This document shows, one piece after another, positions 24,731-34,370 of a DNA stretch of 64,000 nt. The position numbers and the translations under genes are program-made. Under the pieces are notes generated by a model that did no database searches, had not been told where the DNA came from, and saw only the letters and a list, made by a program, of their open reading frames with translations. This DNA comes from Quercus robur (taxonomy: Eukaryota > Streptophyta > Magnoliopsida > Fagales > Fagaceae). The stretch lies in NCBI RefSeq assembly GCF_932294415.1, contig NC_065538.1, forward strand, positions 15,891,830 through 15,955,829, read 5' to 3'. Each line of letters opens with the position of its first letter. The stretch's first letter is position 1.

Positions 24731-25840
24731 CAATTTATCACTTTTTGTTTGTTCATTTAGACCCCTTAAACTAGATTGTTTAACCTATTATATTAACCAA
24801 GTGATTACTTAGATTAATTATTCAAATATAGGTTAAACACAAATAAATCATATCATGCAAAGTAGCGGAAAATAAATAACATCACGATATGATGACCCAG
24901 GAAAACTAATGAAACAAACCGTTTCAAGGTAAAAACTTGGAGAGGATTTGACCTAACTATCCTCAAGGTAAAGCAGATCCACTATAAGAGAATTGAAGTT
25001 TTTACAATCAGATTTAAACCTAAATCTATTGCTACCTCTAGTAGTAACTTACTGACATGACCATGTGCAAGTTTCAAATTCACGGATTCCTTCTCTTCTT
25101 GGATTTATTGCAACGCACACTTTGAGATCCCACTCAAAGGTTTCAATTCACCTTCACTTGTTGATCTTTGTAGCAACAACTTCTACAACACTGAGTTTTG
25201 AGTTTCTTTAAAGAATATTGTTGGTAGAAGACTTGAGAGAGCTTTGGGTACAAAACCCTAGATCTAAAATTAGAGGCACAAGATGCACTCTTCTCTCTCT
25301 AAATAACTCTAAAAACCCCCTCTAGGGTTAGCTTATAATGTCCTTTAAATAGTGGAAAAAATGGATTGCCATTTGGGCTTCAAACGAACAAGTTATGGGC
25401 TTTTTACAATTGCTGATCTACGACATCCAATCAATCAAAAAATTCTCCTGATCGATCAAACCAGTCTAATTTTGACTTTCTGAACTTGTAGCTTGTATGT
25501 TCTTTGAATTTTGACTTGAAGCACTTTGAGAATTGTCTAAGATGACTTCATAGACTCTAAGATCTATATTTAGACAAGTTTATGTTCACAGTTTGCCAAT
25601 TGTTCTAAACTTTTAGAACCTAACGCTTTTTAATAGTAAACGTGATAGAAAATTAGATAGAATTTTTCCTATATGGCAGCACCTCCTTAATTGCAGGAAA
25701 ATACTTTTTTTTCCTGCAATTAAGGCCGTGCTGTCATGTAGGAAAAAAGCCTATCCAAAATTCTGCCATGTTTAAGTAAAAAAGCGATAAATTATACTAT
25801 TTCACAACTTTAAAAAACTGTTTAGTGGTTTTTCAATATA
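24690..25840. mobile_element. Fold-back (MITE-like) element split by a solo LTR
   Basis: With the LTR at 24746-25625 removed, 24690-24745 plus 25626-25705 is an inverted repeat of about 25710-25840. The innermost arms are perfect (CTTAATTGCAGGAAAA against TTTTCCTGCAATTAAG). The outer arms match with scattered differences (AATTTATCAC against GCGATAAATT). The arms exceed 100 bp with almost no loop. No protein is encoded. A single-arm relative lies at 49220-49330. The superfamily is not identified. Confidence 0.75.
24746..25625 (-). repeat. Solo LTR inserted in the fold-back element
   Basis: About 880 bp, TGTTTG...CCTAACG in plus orientation, flanked by a perfect CTTTT duplication at 24741-24745 and 25626-25630. 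It is related to the solo LTR at 17104-17798. No gag or pol accompanies it. Confidence 0.8.
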
Positions 25841-26215
25841 AGAAAAAAGAAAAAAGAAAAAAGAAAAAAAAAACCAACCAACCCTTGAAATTCAGAGTTA
25901 GAAAGGGAGAGAGACAGAGTTCGTAAGAGGGAGAACCGTTTTGGTACAACCAAAAAAAAAAAAAAAGTTAGGATAGAGAGAGAGGGAGTTTACTAGGCCA
26001 TATGCCTGCCAAAGTCCGATCTCCCACCACCATCAGACTCCTGTGAACCCCACGGTAATTTTTTATTTATTTTCATTGTTAAAATTTATGGATTTGGTTA
26101 TATACTTATCTTTGGTTGGATTGATATCGATTTAGGTGTTTGGGTTAAAGTTGATTTTGATTAACAAATCTGGGTAAGAATGCTTTAAGTTTGGGGTGTT
26201 TGAGTTAAAGTTTGG
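25841..26215 (+). repeat. Copy of a dispersed leader-like sequence
   Basis: It contains a GAGAGAGACAGAGTTCGTA stretch and a CTGCCA...CCATCA...GGTAATTTTTTAT segment. Both recur in the same order, next to the same fold-back arm, at 49400-49720. The GGTAATTTTT boundary resembles a splice donor. No ORF of note. Confidence 0.45.
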
Positions 26216-26694
26216 GGGGTTACCAGGTCGGCTCTGATACCATATGTAACGACCCAAGAAAAAGCGCTAGCCACATCTGCGCTGCACCTCAAAAGGACTA
26301 GTCAAAATTGAGACTCCTTGCAGTTGTTAATAAAGCTTAGTTCAATCTAGTAAATACCCGATGTGGGACTCATCACACACCCATACACATCACACAATCA
26401 ATCATATTGGGGCATCACAATCTTCCCCACTTAAATCCCTAACGTCCTCATTAGGATCCAATTTGTGAGGTAGTGTCTTTGAGCCCACACGGGGTTACCG
26501 AGCCGGCTCTGATACCATAAGTAACGACCCAAGGAAAAGTGCTAGCCATATCTGTGCTACACCTCAAAAGAACTAGTCACAATTGAGGCTCTTTGCAATT
26601 GTTAATAAAGCTCAGTTCAACCCAGTAAATACCCGATGTGGGACTCATCACACACCCACACACATCACACAATCAATCAAATTGGGACATCACA
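26216..26694 (-). mobile_element. TRIM-like mini LTR retrotransposon in tandem form
   Basis: Two 175-bp direct repeats (26245-26419 and 26520-26694) carry the TGTAACGACCC...CATCACA ends; the right copy starts AG instead of TG. They flank a 100-bp interior. GGCTCTGATACCA (a tRNA-Met PBS on the minus strand) precedes both repeats, so the order on the minus strand is LTR-interior-LTR-partial interior. ATCTTCCCCAC is the purine tract on the coding strand. No coding capacity. The right end interrupts a kinase exon of receptor-kinase copy 2 in the codons after TTLVG. Confidence 0.8.
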
Positions 26695-27087
26695 ATACCC
26701 GACAAGGGTAGTCAGGTTTCTATGATGAACTCTCATAAGAAGTTTCACCTGTAATTCAAGAAGTATCATTTTCATTAATATGATATATAAATCTGTGTAT
26801 GTATCTATGTGAAAGCTCAAGAATCCAAGTCATTGTCGCTTGCCTCTGCTTGAAATTGTTGATACCGTTTATCTGATGCCACAGAGCACTTTCACTGCAA
26901 ATTGAGTGTCATCAATATAGCCATGGTAAACTTGTCCGAATCCGCCCTTACCAAGAATCCTCTCAAAATTGTTGGTAATTCTTATAAGATCAGCATATGT
27001 AAATTGGTCTTGTATTGACTCTATTGACTGAAACGACGTGGTCTGGATGTTGGATTCTGTTCCCGCTATGGCCACTGCGATCATCAT
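26695..27087 (-). pseudogene. Receptor-kinase copy 2: kinase N-lobe fragment
   Basis: Continues the minus-strand gene left of element A. Exon ~26880-27087 codes [16 protein letters not shown], the glycine loop [11 protein letters not shown] and the ATP-binding lysine in FAVKVL. The reading frame then breaks near 26888; the expected YQQFQAE motif lies in another frame. The following donor reads GC instead of GT. Exon 26695-26748 codes VKLLMRVHHRNLTTLVG and is cut by the TRIM-like element. The rest of the kinase is not in the window. The target duplication ATCAT of element A lies at 27083-27087. It cannot give an active kinase. Confidence 0.85.
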
Positions 27088-28197
27088 TGTAAGGTTGAAT
27101 TTATTCAACCATCTAATTGGCTTTATTCCGTGCCAAATTTGCTTGTAATTCAGCATTTAGTAACCCTGTATTTAGGTGGGATTGTTGTAAGGGTAGTGAG
27201 TGAGATAGAGTGAAGTTTGCTCAAGAGTGTGCAAGAAAACAGAGTGTCGCAGCTGGGACTCGCGGGTGGACTCGCGGCTTCAACCCGCCAGAAGATGCAC
27301 ACGTGCCAAGCATGCTGGAAGATGAACAGTCATGCTAGCTGGAGCACTACAGGACAAAACAGGACAACTGGCCATACGGTTAACTCGCGACTGGATCTCG
27401 CTACTTGGTCAAGCCGCGAGGTCAAGCCGCGAGCCACCCCTGTTTTGGAAAAACCTGACGTTTCGCATTCCTCTTCACTCCAGTATAAATACCCTTTTAA
27501 CCCACGATTGAAAGAGAGCTTCCAGAGAGAATTTTGAGAGAGAAACCCTAAAGAAAAACCAGATTGTTTCACCCACAATCTCTACCTTAGAGTCTCATCA
27601 AAATCCCTCACTCTCTTCCTCTCCATTGTCAAATCCTTGAGAGGCTTTATACCAAACCTGGTTCTCACCATTATCATCTCTGTGAGACAGTCGTTTGGAG
27701 TTCTGGGAAGCAGTTAGGAAGGAGCCAATATTCATTGGTTGATGCTACGGTGTAGTAGCGAAATCCGGAAAGCTAGAAAAGAAAAAGGTTCGGCGCAACC
27801 TCGTTGGAGCAAGAAGCTTGGAGGGCTTAGGTGCATTGGGTAGATTAGGCTTGGAGGGTCTATTGCTGTCCTTGTATCCCAACTGTATTTTCTAGTGGAT
27901 TGATTACCGCTTGGAGGGCGGCGGAGAGGTTTTTCGCCGAGGTCTTCGGTTTCCTCTTCGATAACATATCTGGTGTTATCTCTGTGTTTGCATCTTCCTT
28001 CCTCTCTATCTCTTCCTTTACATTATCTGCTGTGGTTTATTTTGTTGTGGCTTAGATAGTTGTTTAATCAATTCCATATTACAGCATATGTTAAGTTTCC
28101 GCACACTAGTTGTTTAACATATTGCTTGTGTTGGTTAAGTTGGTTTTTGGGGGTCTAAACGTTCAAAAGTGTTTTTGTACACGTTTTTGAACTTTCA
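27088..28197 (+). repeat. 5' LTR of element A
   Basis: 1110 bp, TGTAAGGTTG to GAACTTTCA. U3 carries about seven CGCG motifs at 27245-27440. The TATAAAT box at 27484-27490 sits directly after them. Confidence 0.95.
27245..27490 (+). promoter_or_regulatory. U3 promoter of element A
   Basis: Repeated CTCGCGACT, GCCGCGAG and CTCGCGGGT motifs lead into TATAAAT at 27484-27490. The arrangement is repeated in all LTRs of the family. Transcription would start about 30 bp downstream, in the stretch with AGAGAGCTTCCAGAG. The binding factor is unknown. Confidence 0.65.
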
Positions 28198-28199
28198 AT

Positions 28200-28211
28200 T
28201 GGTATCAGAGC
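28200..28211 (+). other. Primer binding site of element A
   Basis: TGGTATCAGAGC two bases after the LTR; initiator tRNA-Met type. Confidence 0.92.
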
Positions 28212-28268
28212 GGGTACACAGCTGTTTGGTTTCATTACCATTGTGTGATCCTTGACTCCCTTTTTGAG

Positions 28269-30237
28269 ATGGATAGGTCTCAATCCCTTAATGCACCTCC
28301 ATATTTTGATGGAAGTAATTATGCATTTTGGAAGGTTCGTATGAGAGCTTTTTTATGCTCTATTGATGAATCCGTGTGGGATGCTGTTGAGATTGGTTGG
28401 ACCAAACCTGAGGCAGCCAAATCCACATGGGATAAGGCAGCACTTGCTGCATCTAATGCTAACAGTAAAGCACTAAATGCTATTTTCTGTGGTGTGTCTC
28501 CAGATGAATTTCACAGGATTTCTCACATTACCATTGCCAAAGATGCATGGGAGATTCTGGAAACAACTTATGAAGGCACGAAGAAAGTAAAGATACCAAG
28601 TTACAAATGCTGACCACTCGGTTTGAGGAGCTCAAGATGAGTGAGGATGAGTCTTTCGACTATTTCTATGGGAAGTTAAATGAAGTGGTTGACAGTAAGT
28701 TTAACTTGGGGGAGAAGAGGGAGGACTCAAAGATTGTAAGGAAGATCCTTCGATCATTGCCGGAAAGCTTCCGTGCTAAAGTGACAGCCATTGAAGAGAG
28801 CAAGGATCTTGACGACATCAGAGTACAGGAGCTGTTCGGTTCTCTGCAGACCTATGAGATGTCGCTGCCAAATCAACGGAAGAGCAAATCCCTTGCTCTA
28901 AAGACCACTAATGAGAAGGTGGAAGATCAAGGCTCATCGGGAGAAGATATGGTGGACAAGGATGTAGCCTATCTTGTTAAAAATTTCAAGAAGTTTTTGA
29001 AATTCAAAAACAATGGAAAATTTGATGATAAGAGAAAATTCCAAAATTCTGGAAGGGAGAAGAGGGATTTCAAAAGGAAAGATGGAAAAGAATCCCAATC
29101 CACACAAGGTGTCACTTGTTTTGAATGCAACGGGCATGGACACTTCAAGAAGGAATGTCCTAATTATTTGAAATCGAAAGGCAAGGTGTATGCCACAACC
29201 TTGAGTGATTCAGACTCGTCCGACTCAGAATCTGAAGAGAGCTGTGATGGAGAAGGGAACTATTCAGCTTTCATGACTATTGCTCATGTCGAGTCTTCAG
29301 ATGAGTTGAGTTTGCTTGTTCAAGACCATGGAGAACATAGTAATGATGAATCACTAGGAATTGTTGAAGAATCGGAAGCTGAAGAAGAAGAAAGCACAGC
29401 AACTCTTCAAGAAAATTACAACTCACTCTTGGAGAAGTCGGGTGAATACACAAGGGTAGCCAAGGCTGCTGTGAGAAAGATGAAGAAGGCTGAGGAGGAC
29501 TACAAAAGTCTCCTAATCCGGTATAGGGAGGCCAAATGCGAGATTGAAACTTTGAATGGTGAGCTGTCCGAAGCTTACACTAAAGTAAGATTTCTTGAGA
29601 ATGAGGTGATGCAAGCAAATGCTAAAATAGAGAGGGTCACCACCAAGAAGCTAGATGATGTTATATCATCCAAAAGAACTTCTCAGACAAATCCGGACTG
29701 GGATATACCGGAGGAGGTAGTTCAACTGGAAATATCACCAAAGAAGTGAAGTTTGTCAAAGTCAAAGATCCAGTTGTAGCTGACCCTACTGATGTGAAGC
29801 TCGAGGTGGAGGAGAAGAAGAATGTGGTGGACCAACGGATGCTGAATCATCGTAATCAGTATGTGGGCAGGTCTGAGTCTCGTGCCAAGTCACGTCCTCG
29901 ACCACAAAGAGGTCCTAGAGGAATGTATGTGTGCCATTATTGCGGACTTCAAGGGCACACTCGACCAAATTGCCAAAAGCTGAGAGCAAAGAACAGTGCA
30001 ACTCCTCAAAGGTCAGGAGGACCAAGAATTGATAGGAAAACTTGGGCAGGTGATCAACCTAGAGAGCAAAATGGAGATCCCGGAATGATGAACGTGATGA
30101 AGATGATTGGTGCATTCACCAACTGTTTGGAAAGCTTCTCACGAAGGTTTGAAAGCCCTAACTCCCGTACCCAATCCTTTAAGGAAATCACCCCAAACGC
30201 AAGTGACGTGTGGGTGAAAAGGGGTACTCATGCATAA
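28269..30237 (+). pseudogene. gag of element A (two frameshifts)
   Basis: The same protein as the intact gag of B. It starts MDRSQSLNAPPYFDGSNY at 28269, then a UBN2-type capsid region, zinc knuckle CFECNGHGHFKKEC, an acidic Ser-rich linker, a coiled coil, zinc knuckle CHYCGLQGHTRPNC, and the end VWVKRGTHA. A one-base deletion near 28588 and a net one-base loss near 29675 put the three segments in different frames, so the full Gag cannot be made. The stop falls just after the second knuckle, before any protease. Gag would form the cytoplasmic virus-like particle. Confidence 0.9.
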
Positions 30238-31271
30238 GCATTACAACATGTCCATGCATTAATACTTCCTATGCTTTGTGACTATGTTTGTTTGGTATGC
30301 TTGTTGTGTTTGTTCTTGGTTGCTTGGTTATTCTTCTTGTGAATATTTCTTAATTGTGTTTTATCAATCTTTTTGTTTCTTGAGTCAAAAATCCAAAAAT
30401 TACATAAAGAATTTGAAAATCAAAAGGCTTGATTTACTTTGTTGAGTTTTATCTTAAAACTCGTTTTGGCTTGTACATTTGTGCTAATGGCTTTGTGCAT
30501 TTTCGAGCATTGCTTGTTTTCATGCACTCATATCACTATGGGAAAAATCTTGAAATCTATGTGATTGTTGTAAATAGATCTTCAAACGTGTCATGAATGA
30601 TTAGTGAATGGTTATGTTGATCTTGAAACATGCATAGACTTGTGTCTATATCTCTTCCCACTTTTTATTTTTTTTGCTAAAAAGAGCTCACCAAATGTAA
30701 ATCTCCAAATGAAAAGAGATATTGAGCTGCAAAAGCCTGTCGCACATTCTAGTATTTGACTAGGAAAAAGGGTAAGCGACCTTATTTTAAAAGTGAAATT
30801 TCATTCAAAAAGGCCAAAGGCCTGTTCTTCAAAGAGAAATGTTACATATCCCTCTCACAATGAGAGATGATTGTCTCAAAAAGATCAAAAAGATCAAATG
30901 TTATGATTGAAAGTGGAGTCAAATGAAAAGCTCCAAGTTATGTTATCAAGTTGTGTGGGAGGTCATATATTCATATTTCTATAATTGAGATTGGTCACAT
31001 GATCTAGTGCTAATTGTGTATGCCTTGGTTGAATTGATCATTGAAGCTTCACATTAGACAAAGGACTATCTCATTGTTGATATCCACACACAACACACAA
31101 GTTTATGTTCAATAAATGCCTTATTCATTTGTGTGATTGTACTTGATAAAATGTGTTTTCACATGCTCAATCTTTGTTAATTCAAGCACAAAAAGATTTT
31201 TGAGTGTTTTAAGTGTTTTTGGAAAGTGTTTTGTTGGAAAAATCTGAAAATTTCAAAAATACAGTTTTGCC
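30238..31271 (+). other. Conserved non-coding segment of element A with a hairpin
   Basis: About 1 kb without a credible ORF, conserved in B (40149-41185), E (54125-55189) and C (13000-13637). Inside it, 30739-30780 can fold: GTCGC pairs with GCGAC, and nested CTAGT pairs with ACTAG over a 5-base loop. The stems are kept in C and E while surrounding bases differ. The function is unknown; packaging or a transcription signal are possible. Confidence 0.55.
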
Positions 31272-31540
31272 CTGTTGTGGCGGCTCAGTCGCGGGTATAT
31301 CAAGTCGCGAGCCTCAGTCGCATCTTCGCTGGTCATGTTTGGCGACTTGTTCGCGAGTGGAAGGTCCAGTCGCGAGGATCACTCTGAGATTTTCGCGGCT
31401 CAGCTCGCGACTCACTCGCGGGTAGACCTTCCAGTCGCGAAAAACACTTAGAAAAATTTTTCAAAATTTTGTTCTTGAGTGCTTTGGCGACTTGAGCTGG
31501 CGACTGTGTGGCGACTTAATCCAGTCGCGAAAATCGCGTG
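31272..31540 (+). promoter_or_regulatory. Internal CGCG array ahead of the accessory ORF (element A)
   Basis: About ten CGCG cores in 270 bp (AGTCGCGGGT, TTCGCGAGTGG, CTCGCGACTCACTCGCGGGT and others). The motif style is that of U3. It lies ~150 bp upstream of the candidate splice donor. It may be an internal promoter for the accessory ORF; this is inference from position and repetition. Confidence 0.5.
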
Positions 31541-31704
31541 TTTTGCAGAAACAGGAGCAGTTTTTAAACCTCTTTCCGTTTTCCCTCGAACTTTTGTAAC
31601 TGTTCATCTTCCCTTAAAACTGTTGTTTCCTCCCAAAACTCTTCGTGAATCCATTTTTCAAACCCCTTTGGTGCTTCGTTTCTTCTCCAAATCATCAAGA
31701 TAAG

Positions 31705-32395
31705 GTATGGGTTTTGTCTTCTCAATCTCATTTTCTTTTTCCTGCATACTTCTGTTGCTGTTTGGACTGGTATTGTATTCGTTATACTTATCTCTATGTG
31801 TAATGGGTATGGAATGTCTTGTTTGATATTGTTCTCACCTGTTTTCATGCTGAGCAGTCACAATGTGTTTTTCATTGTTCTGATTTTTGCTTATTATTGA
31901 ATCTGAGAATCTCTTCTGAAATGGGTTTGATGTCTATGTGACTTACTCATTACACTTGCCTGAATATTGATGTTGGTGTTTGGTTTTGGTTACTGAGTTG
32001 ATATGATAACATAATGTGTGTTTCTCAACCATGTGCTCCAGTGTGGATGTTTGGTTTCTTCATGATTGAAATATTTTCCCCATGATTCATGTCTCTGCTG
32101 GAGTGATTTATGTTATCTGCTCAAAATGTTCAAATGCTGATTCTTATTGCATATCATGGTCATGTTAACCTGTCTCAATGACAGTTGTGATGTCTTTCTT
32201 TGTCTTGGTGCACTTTTACCAAGTTTGTTGCACGTATTAGTTTGTGCTTCTGTGTATTGTTGGAAGTTTTGGTTGGGTCTACACTATATTCAGTCGGGGT
32301 TTTTATATTGAAATATTGTTTACCCTGAATCTTGTTGACAATCTTTTGTGGGGTATTGTTGCTTGGTTCTTTTCTGTTGGCCTGTTCTCTTGCAG
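31705..32395 (+). other. Candidate intron upstream of the accessory ORF (element A)
   Basis: Donor AAG|GTATGG at 31704/31705 and acceptor CTCTTGCAG at 32395, directly abutting the ATG of the accessory ORF. The interior is T-rich, as in plant introns. B has the same sites (41609-42305), and E has equivalents (53706 to 53217) in otherwise diverged sequence. Confidence 0.6.
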
Positions 32396-33541
32396 ATGTC
32401 TCGTAGATCTTCCAGGGGTAAAGACATTGTTGCTGACGAACCAGCAACACCAGTTGCTAAAAGGACTCGTCTATCATCTCAAGCATCTCAAGATCCCAAT
32501 GAGGAGAGATTCAGAGTTCCCCTTAACTCACACGCCTACTCAAATGTGTTTGACAAGTCAACAACTATAGTGGAGCGGATAGTAGAGTTCAACACCTTGG
32601 GGACTACTTTCATCCCTCGAATCTTTGAGAAACGAGACTGGGCAAACTTGTTCGGAAACTTTGATGATCCAATGGATGAGCTGGTCAAAGAATGCTTCTC
32701 CAATGCATCTGATCTTGGACCTGTCCTCGTTTTCTGGGTCAGAGGAACAGAGTTTAGTGTTACCCCAGACTTCATCGCAAATCTTCTCGGCATCACCAGA
32801 CCTCAGAATGTGAATTTAACTCCCTATGATGAACGAAATCCCGAGGTTGGAGAAATTCTACAAATCCTAGGACACGATCATGAGGTATCCAGTGCAGGAA
32901 CTTCCATCAGCACCGCAAAGTTTGCACCTGAACTGACCACACTGAAGTTGATCATGTTCACCAATCTCTACCCACTGTCCAACACTACATTCATCAATCT
33001 TGGGAGAGCTATATTTCTGTGTGATCTCATTACCGGAGCCCCCATTGATATATGTGCTCACATCTACTACAACTTGAGGAAGACCGCATGTCGATCTACA
33101 GCTCGAGGAATCATCCCATTTTGCAGTCTCGTCATGAAGCTTATTCTTAGTGCAGGCATTACTCCTCCTGCAGATGGTAAAATGTTGACTCGTCAACGTC
33201 CCATTTCTTTGTTCACTCTTCAAGCGAGCAGAAGTCACTCCTCCAAATCACCAAGAAGTGCTCACATCTCTCCGGTTCCTTCTTTTGCCCCTGACTCAGA
33301 GACACCTGCACATACCACATCTGCATCTCGTGATGTTCCTGACGCTTCACCGACTGGTATTCCGCAAGCACAAACTGCTTCTCATACTGACAGAGTTGGC
33401 AGTGTTCTTGAGCATATTCAGAAACGCGTTGATGAGCTTGTGGCACTTCTCTACTCCACAAACAACCATGTCCAAATGCGCCTCGAGACTATGGAGAATC
33501 AGCTAGATGAGATTCAACGAAAGTTGGACGAGAGTCTTTAG
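32396..33541 (+). CDS. Accessory ORF of element A (plant-transposon-type protein)
   Basis: 381 codons from ATG 32396 (MSRRSSRGKDIVADEP). This start was chosen because it abuts the acceptor; the frame is open for 16 codons upstream but in intron-like sequence. It has a basic Ser-rich N-terminus, then a globular domain of about residues 45-260 with FVWVRG-like and PFCSLVMKLIL segments and the core INLGRAIFLCDLITG. A Ser/Pro/Thr-rich linker follows, and a C-terminal coiled coil (HIQKRVDELVALL, QLDEIQRKLDESL). It resembles the domain annotated as putative plant transposon protein (Transposase_32 type), recognised from memory. It sits where Sireviruses carry an env-like ORF, but has no signal peptide or membrane segment. 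Function unknown. Intact in A, B and E. Confidence 0.8.
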   Translation: MSRRSSRGKDIVADEPATPVAKRTRLSSQASQDPNEERFRVPLNSHAYSNVFDKSTTIVERIVEFNTLGTTFIPRIFEKRDWANLFGNFDDPMDELVKECFSNASDLGPVLVFWVRGTEFSVTPDFIANLLGITRPQNVNLTPYDERNPEVGEILQILGHDHEVSSAGTSISTAKFAPELTTLKLIMFTNLYPLSNTTFINLGRAIFLCDLITGAPIDICAHIYYNLRKTACRSTARGIIPFCSLVMKLILSAGITPPADGKMLTRQRPISLFTLQASRSHSSKSPRSAHISPVPSFAPDSETPAHTTSASRDVPDASPTGIPQAQTASHTDRVGSVLEHIQKRVDELVALLYSTNNHVQMRLETMENQLDEIQRKLDESL

Positions 33542-34370
33542 CTATTCGTGACAAAAAGGGGGAGAGCATTCAGTAAGGGGGAGAAAAGTTCAAAGGGAAG
33601 TGTGCATAGTGATAGGGGGAGTACACACATACTTTTGTCATTCTTTCGCTTTTTGTCTTATCTTCTAAACTTATGGTTCTTATGGTTTTGATACACTGTG
33701 TTTTGGTGTATAACTGTTTCTAACTCTTTTCATATACTCTTGGTTTAAACTTTAATATATGTTTGATGATGTTATTCAGGTATTTGTTGGTCTGTACCCA
33801 TATGCTTTTGTAAGCTTTTAGGGTTTAAGTTTTATGCATAGTTTGTAGGCTTTATGGTATGTACCATGCTTAAGTGCAGCCTTTATGCTATGTTGAAATC
33901 AGTGCTTAATCTAAATGTTCTGCATTTTGGTCTATGTACTGTCACTCTTGTGCCCTTGTAGGATTGTTCCTAGATGCATATGTCTTGTGTGCTATGCATT
34001 GGTTGAGTGTTGAGCATACAAGTGTCTTGCCTTGTGCTTGTTAACTTGTATGTCCTTGTGTTCATTCCAAGTGTGAATGAGCACTGTGATCACTACCTTG
34101 TGGTGTTCACTTGATTGATCAAGCCATGGTTTGTTTATTAACTCCATTTTTGCTTGATCTCATATTGCCTGTTTCATATGCATTTATAATTTTCTGCTTA
34201 CAATGATCATGGTGTATTGTTGTGTTTCAGGAGTTTGTGTTCATATGATTCAAGTGCTTCACAGCTTCTAGAGTTAGGTGTGAGTGAGTTTTGATCAACT
34301 GTTCCCAACTCACATGTTAAGTCTAGAGTCTGTTTTAGGGTTTTGTCACGGAATAGCCAAAGGGGGAGAT
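33542..34370 (+). other. 3' non-coding region of element A with repeated polypurine tracts
   Basis: AAAAAGGGGGAGAG at 33553-33566, AAGGGGGAGAAAAG at 33575-33588 and AGGGGGAG at 33614-33621 follow the accessory stop. The last, AAGGGGGAGA at 34359-34369, abuts the 3' LTR and is the functional plus-strand primer position. Multiple purine tracts are a known Sirevirus trait. Confidence 0.75.

Noticed and set aside
26216..26694. Cassandra-type TRIM with a 5S rRNA promoter
   Set aside because: I do not see 5S internal promoter boxes in the 175-bp repeats.
27217..27578. Frames of 80-106 codons repeated in each LTR
   Set aside because: They read through U3 CGCG repeats and leader on both strands, shift between copies and show no domain.
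28200..28211. tRNA gene suggested by the tRNA-like word
   Set aside because: It is only the 12-base primer binding site; no cloverleaf surrounds it.
32536..33461. Minus-strand frames of 82-123 codons within the accessory ORFs of A and B
   Set aside because: Shadow frames of the sense ORF; present in both copies only because A and B are nearly identical.
32396..33541. Calling the accessory ORF an envelope gene
   Set aside because: Position fits a Sirevirus env-like ORF, but there is no signal peptide, transmembrane helix or fusion peptide; the domain resembles a plant-transposon protein.
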